In this document: in pieces, positions 59,392 to 64,000 of the stretch
Layout of the letters: every line of letters starts with the position of its first letter
Position numbering within the stretch: position 1 is the first letter of the stretch
Origin: Bordetella pertussis 18323
GTDB lineage: Bacteria; Pseudomonadota; Gammaproteobacteria; Burkholderiales; Burkholderiaceae_B
Assembly: GCF_000306945.1 (NCBI RefSeq)
Contig: NC_018518.1
Coordinates: 372,001-436,000, forward strand
Reading direction: 5' to 3'
Length of the DNA stretch: 64,000 nucleotides
Notes under the pieces: generated by a model
The model's input: only the letters and a program-made list of their open reading frames with translations
Databases searched by the model: none
Told to the model about the DNA's origin: nothing
Position numbers and translations under genes: made by a program

Positions 59392-60230
59392 GCTACCTGC
59401 CCAAGCTGGTCAGCGGCGAACACGTGGGCGCGCTGGCCATGAGCGAGCCGGGCGCGGGGTCCGATGTGGTCAGCATGCGCCTGCGCGCCGACAAGAAAGG
59501 CGACCGCTATGTGCTCAACGGCACCAAGATGTGGATCACCAACGGCCCCGACGCCGATACGCTGGTGGTCTATGCCAAGACCGATCCCGAGGCGCACCAG
59601 CGCGGCATTACCGCCTTCCTGGTCGAAAAGGGATTCAAGGGCTTCTCCGTGGCGCAGAAGCTGGACAAGCTGGGCATGCGCGGCAGCCACACGGGCGAGC
59701 TGGTATTCGAAGACTGCGAGGTGCCGGAAGAAAACGTCCTGGGCCAGGTCAATGGCGGCGTGCGCGTGCTGATGAGCGGGCTGGACTACGAACGCGCCGT
59801 GCTGTCGGGCGGGCCGCTGGGCATCATGCAGGGCGTGATGGACGTGGTGGTGCCCTATATCCACGACCGCAAGCAATTCGGCCAGGCCATCGGCGAGTTC
59901 CAGCTCATCCAGGGCAAGATCGCCGACATGCACAGCGTGCTGCAGGCCAGCCGCGCCTTCTGCTACGCGGTCGGCCGCAACCTCGACCAGCTCGGCGCCG
60001 GCCACGTGCGCCAGGTGCGCAAGGACTGCGCGGCCCTGATCCTGTACACGGCCGAGAAGGCCACCTGGATGGCCGGCGAGGGCGTGCAGATCCTGGGCGG
60101 CAACGGCTATATCAATGAATATCCGGTCGGACGCATGTGGCGCGACGCCAAGCTGTACGAGATCGGCGCCGGCACCAGCGAGATCCGCCGCATGCTGATC
60201 GGCCGGGAACTGTACGCGGAAACCGCATGA
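59392..60230 (+). pseudogene. ivd: Isovaleryl-CoA dehydrogenase, 5' end removed
   Basis: A flavoprotein that oxidises isovaleryl-CoA to 3-methylcrotonyl-CoA in leucine breakdown. About 279 residues remain, from [20 protein letters not shown], through [15 protein letters not shown] and [20 protein letters not shown], to the end RELYAETA, including the isovaleryl-type substrate Glu region in [13 protein letters not shown]. About 110 N-terminal residues are missing, replaced by IS481 copy 4. It is co-directional with aceK, the thiolase gene and the carboxyltransferase gene. The remnant lacks the N-terminal alpha domain and should be inactive. Confidence 0.92.
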
Positions 60231-60268
60231 CCGGCCGCCATGCCCGCAAGCAATAGCACGAGCCAGCC

Positions 60269-62128
60269 ATGATCTACAGCGGCGATGTCCAACGCATCGA
60301 ACCGGCGCCGGTCGCGGGACCCGCTCCGCTGGATGTCGCGCACCTGATCCTGGCCGGCTTCGATCGCCACTATGCGCTGTTTCGCTACAGCGCGCAGCGC
60401 GCCAAGTCGCTGTTCGAGTCGGGCGACTGGCATGGCATGCAACGCCTGTCGCGCGAACGCATCGAGTACTACGACATGCGCGTGCGCGAATGCGCCACGC
60501 AACTCGACAGCGCGCTGCGCGGCTCCGACGCGCGCACGGCCGATGGCTCGCGCGCCAACGGCAGCGCGGCGCTGAGCGAGGCGCAGACGGCGTTCTGGCT
60601 GGCGGTCAAGCAGGAGTTCGTGGGCCTGCTGGCCGACCATCGCCAGCCCGAATGCGCCGAGACGTTCTTCAATTCGGTATCGTGCCGCATCCTGCACCGC
60701 GACTACTTCCACAACGATTTTCTGTTCGTGCGGCCAGCCATCGCGACCGATTACCTGGACAGCCGCATCCCGTCGTACCGGGTCTACTATCCGGTGGCCG
60801 AAGGCCTGCACAAGAGCCTGATCCGCATGGTGGCGGACTTCGGCCTGGCCGTGCCGTACGCCGACCTGCCGCGCGACGCGCGCCTGCTGGCGCGCGCGGC
60901 GGTGCGCCAGTTGCGCGGCCAGCTGCCGCGCCACGCCGGCCCGCGGCTGGCCTCGGACTGCCAGATCCAGGTGCTGGGCTCGCTGTTCTTCCGCAATACC
61001 GGCGCCTACATCGTCGGCCGCCTCATCAACCAGGGCACGGTCTACCCGTTCGCCGTCGCCCTGCGCCGCAACCCGGCCGGGCAGGTATGCCTGGATGCGC
61101 TGCTGCTGGGCGCCGACGACCTCAGCACGCTGTTCAGCTTCACGCGGGCGTATTTCCTGGTGGACATGGAAACGCCGGCAGCCGTGGTCAATTTCCTGGC
61201 CAGCCTGCTGCCGCGCAAGCCCAAGGCCGAGCTCTACACCATGCTCGGCCTGCAGAAGCAGGGCAAGACCCTGTTCTACCGCGACTTCCTGCACCACCTG
61301 ACGCATTCGCGCGACGCCTTCGACATCGCGCCGGGCATCCGCGGCATGGTGATGTGCGTGTTCACGTTGCCGTCCTATCCGTACGTCTTCAAGCTGATCA
61401 AGGACCGCATCGACAAGGACGGCATGGACCATGCCACGGTGCGGCGCAAGTACCAGATGGTCAAGCTGCACGATCGCGTCGGACGCATGGCCGACACCTG
61501 GGAATATTCCCAGGTCGCACTGCCGCGCAGCCGCTTCGCCCCCCGGTTGCTGGAAGAACTGCGCCGGCTGGTCCCCAGCCTGATCGAGGAAAACGGCGAT
61601 ACGGTGGTGATCCGCCACGTCTACATCGAGCGGCGCATGATGCCGCTGAACCTCTACCTGCGCCACGCCAGCGACCCGCTGCTCGAGGTCGCCGTGCGCG
61701 AGTACGGCGACGCCATCCGCCAGCTCGCCACGGCCAATATCTTCCCGGGCGACATGCTGTACAAGAACTTCGGCGTCACCCGCCTGGGCCGGGTCGTGTT
61801 CTACGACTACGACGAAATCCAGCGCATGACGGAGATGAACTTCCGCGCCATTCCGCCGGCGCCCAACGAAGAAGCCGAGCTTTCCAGCGAACCTTGGTAC
61901 GCGGTGGGCCCCAATGATGTCTTTCCCGAGGAGTTCGGCCGCTTCCTGCTGGGCGATCCGCGCGTGCGCCAGGCCTTCCTGCGACATCACGCCGATCTGC
62001 TGGCGCCCCAGTGGTGGCAGGCCTGCCGCGCGCGCGTGGCGCAAGGCCGGATTGAAGAGTTTTTCCCTTACGATACCGACAGGCGGTTGCACCCCCAGGC
62101 CGCGCCACCTCCACGCGCGGCCGCATAG
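60269..62128 (+). CDS. aceK: Isocitrate dehydrogenase kinase/phosphatase
   Basis: AceK phosphorylates and dephosphorylates isocitrate dehydrogenase, setting the split between the TCA cycle and the glyoxylate shunt. The 619 residues include VMCVFTLPSYPYVFKLIKDR near 350 (kinase-type nucleotide site with Lys), ERRMMPLNLYLRHAS near 455, and a C-terminal YDYDEIQRMTEMNFR (catalytic Asp region) near 515. Full length and intact. It starts 38 bases after the ivd remnant. Because IS481 copy 4 has replaced the original upstream region, aceK may now depend on a promoter within or beside the IS. Confidence 0.96.
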   Translation: MIYSGDVQRIEPAPVAGPAPLDVAHLILAGFDRHYALFRYSAQRAKSLFESGDWHGMQRLSRERIEYYDMRVRECATQLDSALRGSDARTADGSRANGSAALSEAQTAFWLAVKQEFVGLLADHRQPECAETFFNSVSCRILHRDYFHNDFLFVRPAIATDYLDSRIPSYRVYYPVAEGLHKSLIRMVADFGLAVPYADLPRDARLLARAAVRQLRGQLPRHAGPRLASDCQIQVLGSLFFRNTGAYIVGRLINQGTVYPFAVALRRNPAGQVCLDALLLGADDLSTLFSFTRAYFLVDMETPAAVVNFLASLLPRKPKAELYTMLGLQKQGKTLFYRDFLHHLTHSRDAFDIAPGIRGMVMCVFTLPSYPYVFKLIKDRIDKDGMDHATVRRKYQMVKLHDRVGRMADTWEYSQVALPRSRFAPRLLEELRRLVPSLIEENGDTVVIRHVYIERRMMPLNLYLRHASDPLLEVAVREYGDAIRQLATANIFPGDMLYKNFGVTRLGRVVFYDYDEIQRMTEMNFRAIPPAPNEEAELSSEPWYAVGPNDVFPEEFGRFLLGDPRVRQAFLRHHADLLAPQWWQACRARVAQGRIEEFFPYDTDRRLHPQAAPPPRAAA

Positions 62129-62162
62129 CGCCACATCCTGTCCCGATTTCTAGGAGCAAGTC

Positions 62163-63345
62163 ATGTCCGATCCCATTGTTATCGTTTCCGTCGCCCGCAC
62201 GCCCATGGGCGGCATGCTGGGCATGCCTGTCCGGCCTGGCCGCCCACGAGCTGGGCTCGGCCGCCATCAAGGCGGCCATCGAGCGCGCCGGCATCAAGCC
62301 CGAACAGGTCGATGAAGTCATCATGGGCAACGTGCTGCAGGCCGGCCAGGGCCAGGCGCCCGCCCGCCAGGCCGCGCTCGGCGCCGGCCTGCCGCTGGGC
62401 GTGGGCTGCACCACGATCCACAAGGTGTGCGGCTCGGGCCTGAAGGCCGCCATGTTCGGCCACGACCTGCTGACCGCGGACTCGGTCGACGTCGTGGTCG
62501 CCGGCGGCCAGGAAAGCATGAGCAACGCGCCCTACCTGCTGCTCAAGGGCCGCCAGGGCTACCGCTACGGCCACAACACGGTGTACGACCACATGGCCCT
62601 GGACGGCCTGGAAGACGCCTATGACCGCGGCAAGGCGATGGGCGTATTCGCCGAGGACTGCGCCACCAAGTACAGCTTCACGCGCGAGCAGCAGGACGCC
62701 TTCTCGCTCGAATCGCTGCGCCGCGCGCGCGCCGCCAGCGAAGATGGCAGCTTCAAGTGGGAGATCACGCCGGTAACCGTGGCCGGCCGCAAGGGCGATA
62801 CGGTGATCGATACCGACGAGGCGCCTACCAAGGCCATGCCCGAGAAGATCCCGACGCTCAAGCCGGCTTTCAAGAAGGATGGCACCGTCACCGCCGCCAA
62901 CTCGTCGTCGATCTCCGACGGCGCCGCGGCCATGGTGCTGATGCGCGCCTCCACCGCCGAGAAACTGGGCGTCAAGCCGCTGGCCCGCATCGTCGCCCAT
63001 GCCCAGCATGCGCAGGAGCCGAACTGGTTCACCACCGCCCCGGTCGGCGCGCTGAAGAACCTGTTCAAGAAAACCGGCTGGCAAGCCAGCGACGTGGATC
63101 TGTACGAGATCAACGAAGCCTTCGCCGTGGTCACCATGGCGACCATGAAGGACTTCGACCTGCCGCACGACAAGGTCAACGTGCATGGCGGCGCGACCGC
63201 GCTGGGCCACCCCATCGGCGCTTCGGGTGCGCGCCTGATGGCCACGCTGGTCGGCGCGCTGCGCAAAACCGGCGGCAAGCGCGGCGTGGCCACGCTGTGC
63301 ATCGGCGGCGGCGAAGCCGTCGCGATGGCCATCGAAATGCTGTAA
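62163..63345 (+). pseudogene. Acetyl-CoA acetyltransferase (thiolase), frameshifted
   Basis: A thiolase that joins or splits acetoacetyl-CoA. The N-terminus MSDPIVIVSVARTPMGGMLG is normal up to 62225, then ATGCCTGTCC shifts the frame. If one C is removed the sequence continues MLSGLAAHELGSAAIKAAIE and runs as a normal thiolase with the active-site Cys in TIHKVCGSGLKAAM, then NEAFAVVTM, GGATALGHPIGASGAR and CIGGGEA. The repaired length is 394 codons (393 residues), exactly typical. Without repair, translation from the normal start ends early. The extra base lies at 62226-62227. Confidence 0.9.
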
Positions 63346-63355
63346 ACCGCCCCCA

Positions 63356-63379
63356 GGCCTGCCGGTTCGCCGGCAGGCC
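63356..63379. terminator. Stem-loop between thiolase and carboxyltransferase genes
   Basis: Perfect 10-bp arms GGCCTGCCGG and CCGGCAGGCC with a TTCG tetraloop, 11 bases after the thiolase stop. There is no T tract, so it is probably an intra-operon structure that alters mRNA stability or gives partial termination. Confidence 0.6.
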
Positions 63380-63445
63380 GGCGGGGCCGCGGCCTCGCCC
63401 ACGGCAAGAATCCGCCGCCTCCATCAACGCCCCACGGGTATGCCC

Positions 63446-64000
63446 ATGCCTATCATCGAATCCCGCATCGATACGCGGTCGCAGGACTACGCCGACAATG
63501 CGCGCGCCATGCAGGCGCAGCTCGACGACCTGAACCAGAAGCTGGCCCGGACGGCGCAAGGCGGCAGCGAAACCGCGCGCGCCAAGCACGTGGGACGCGG
63601 CAAATTGCTGCCGCGCGAACGCGTCGAACAACTGGTCGACCCGGGCAGCCCGTTCCTGGAGCTCTCGCCCATGGCCGCGCACGGCATGTATGGCGACGAA
63701 GCGCCAGGCGCCGGCATGATCACGGGCGTCGGCCGCATCGCCGGCACCGAATGCGTCATCGTGTGCAACGACGCCACCGTCAAGGGCGGCACGTACTACC
63801 CGATGACGGTCAAGAAGCATTTGCGCGCCCAGGAGATCGCCGCGCAGAACCGGCTGCCGTGCGTCTACCTGGTCGATTCGGGCGGCGCCAACCTGCCGCG
63901 CCAGGACGAAGTGTTCCCCGACCGCGATCACTTCGGCCGCATCTTCTACAACCAGGCGGTCATGTCGTCGCAGGGCATCGCGCAGATCGCGGTGGTGATG
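63446..64000 (+). CDS. mccB: Methylcrotonyl-CoA carboxylase carboxyltransferase subunit (start only)
   Basis: This cytoplasmic enzyme carboxylates 3-methylcrotonyl-CoA in leucine breakdown; the beta subunit carries carboxyltransferase activity. The first 185 residues run off the window edge in frame. They include [20 protein letters not shown] near 50, [20 protein letters not shown], and [20 protein letters not shown] near 110, and [20 protein letters not shown] near 145, the acyl-CoA site typical of MCC rather than propionyl-CoA carboxylase. The ATG 63446 (MPIIESRID) is used; an ATG six bases upstream is an alternative. It fits the ivd-aceK-thiolase block. Confidence 0.92.
   Translation, partial: MPIIESRIDTRSQDYADNARAMQAQLDDLNQKLARTAQGGSETARAKHVGRGKLLPRERVEQLVDPGSPFLELSPMAAHGMYGDEAPGAGMITGVGRIAGTECVIVCNDATVKGGTYYPMTVKKHLRAQEIAAQNRLPCVYLVDSGGANLPRQDEVFPDRDHFGRIFYNQAVMSSQGIAQIAVVM

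Noticed and set aside
62176..63345. An alternative intact thiolase starting at TTG 62176
   Set aside because: This frame begins with non-thiolase sequence (SFPSPARPWAACWA) and merges with the true protein only after the extra C, so it is a product of the frameshift.

Overview
The window is GC-rich, densely coded beta-proteobacterial chromosome and is best read as Bordetella pertussis. Two things support this. There are four near-identical 1043-bp copies of IS481, an element present in very high copy number in that species. There is also a 1039-residue subtilisin-like autotransporter lipoprotein that matches SphB1, the protease that matures filamentous haemagglutinin (catalytic Asp184, His221 and Ser412 all fall where expected). 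Several broken genes beside IS copies fit the known genome reduction of this species. Species and gene names come from recognition of the sequence, not from a database search.

Layout. 1-6.8 kb: end of an upstream gene with a strong terminator, an orphan pseudo-receiver/Fis-HTH regulator, hemE, an AT-rich spacer with DnaA-box-like sites, priA and rep. 6.8-7.8 kb: IS481 copy 1, with a perfect 6-bp target duplication at the rep stop codon. 7.9-16.4 kb (minus strand): a seven-gene peptide-uptake operon (dppA with an amber stop, aspartoacylase-like gene, two permeases, a shortened double ATPase, an esterase and an M20 peptidase). 16.7-24.9 kb: a small orphan protein with a strong promoter, nnrD, two enoyl-CoA hydratases, nitronate monooxygenase, a TetR regulator, an acyl-CoA dehydrogenase, a frameshifted CoA-transferase and a hydroxyacyl-CoA dehydrogenase cut by IS481 copy 2. 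26-31.3 kb: a PsiF-like exported protein, then a beta-ketoadipate block (cyclase, pcaD, YciI-like gene, catC, pcaJ, pcaI) facing an IclR regulator across a striking operator cluster. 31.4-34.5 kb: SDR, atoE-type transporter and hydroxyacyl-CoA dehydrogenase. 35-38.1 kb: sphB1 with a BvgA-like site upstream. 38.4-43.7 kb: frameshifted ppc, queC, a GNAT and a Vgb-like propeller. 43.8-44.8 kb: IS481 copy 3. 44.8-58.3 kb: paiB-like gene, ghrA-like gene, a binding protein with an esterase, AraC regulators, a C-terminally short leuA-like gene, ilvD, an MFS/LysR pair, an oxidoreductase with a SAF-like tail and a nucleotidase. 58.3-59.4 kb: IS481 copy 4, which has removed the start of an isovaleryl-CoA dehydrogenase gene. 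59.4-64 kb: the rest of that leucine-degradation block (ivd remnant, aceK, frameshifted thiolase, start of the methylcrotonyl-CoA carboxylase carboxyltransferase gene).

How it fits together: this is a heterotroph living on peptides, short acids and aromatic or branched-chain breakdown products feeding acetyl-CoA and the glyoxylate shunt. About eight of those genes are damaged. Three themes run through the non-coding sequence: IS481 joints that often fall on TAG stop codons, a dispersed GCCTGTCCCC/GGGGACAGGC palindrome family mostly at gene 3' ends, and several well-formed operator-like inverted repeats. I did not find an rRNA, tRNA, CRISPR array or prophage.
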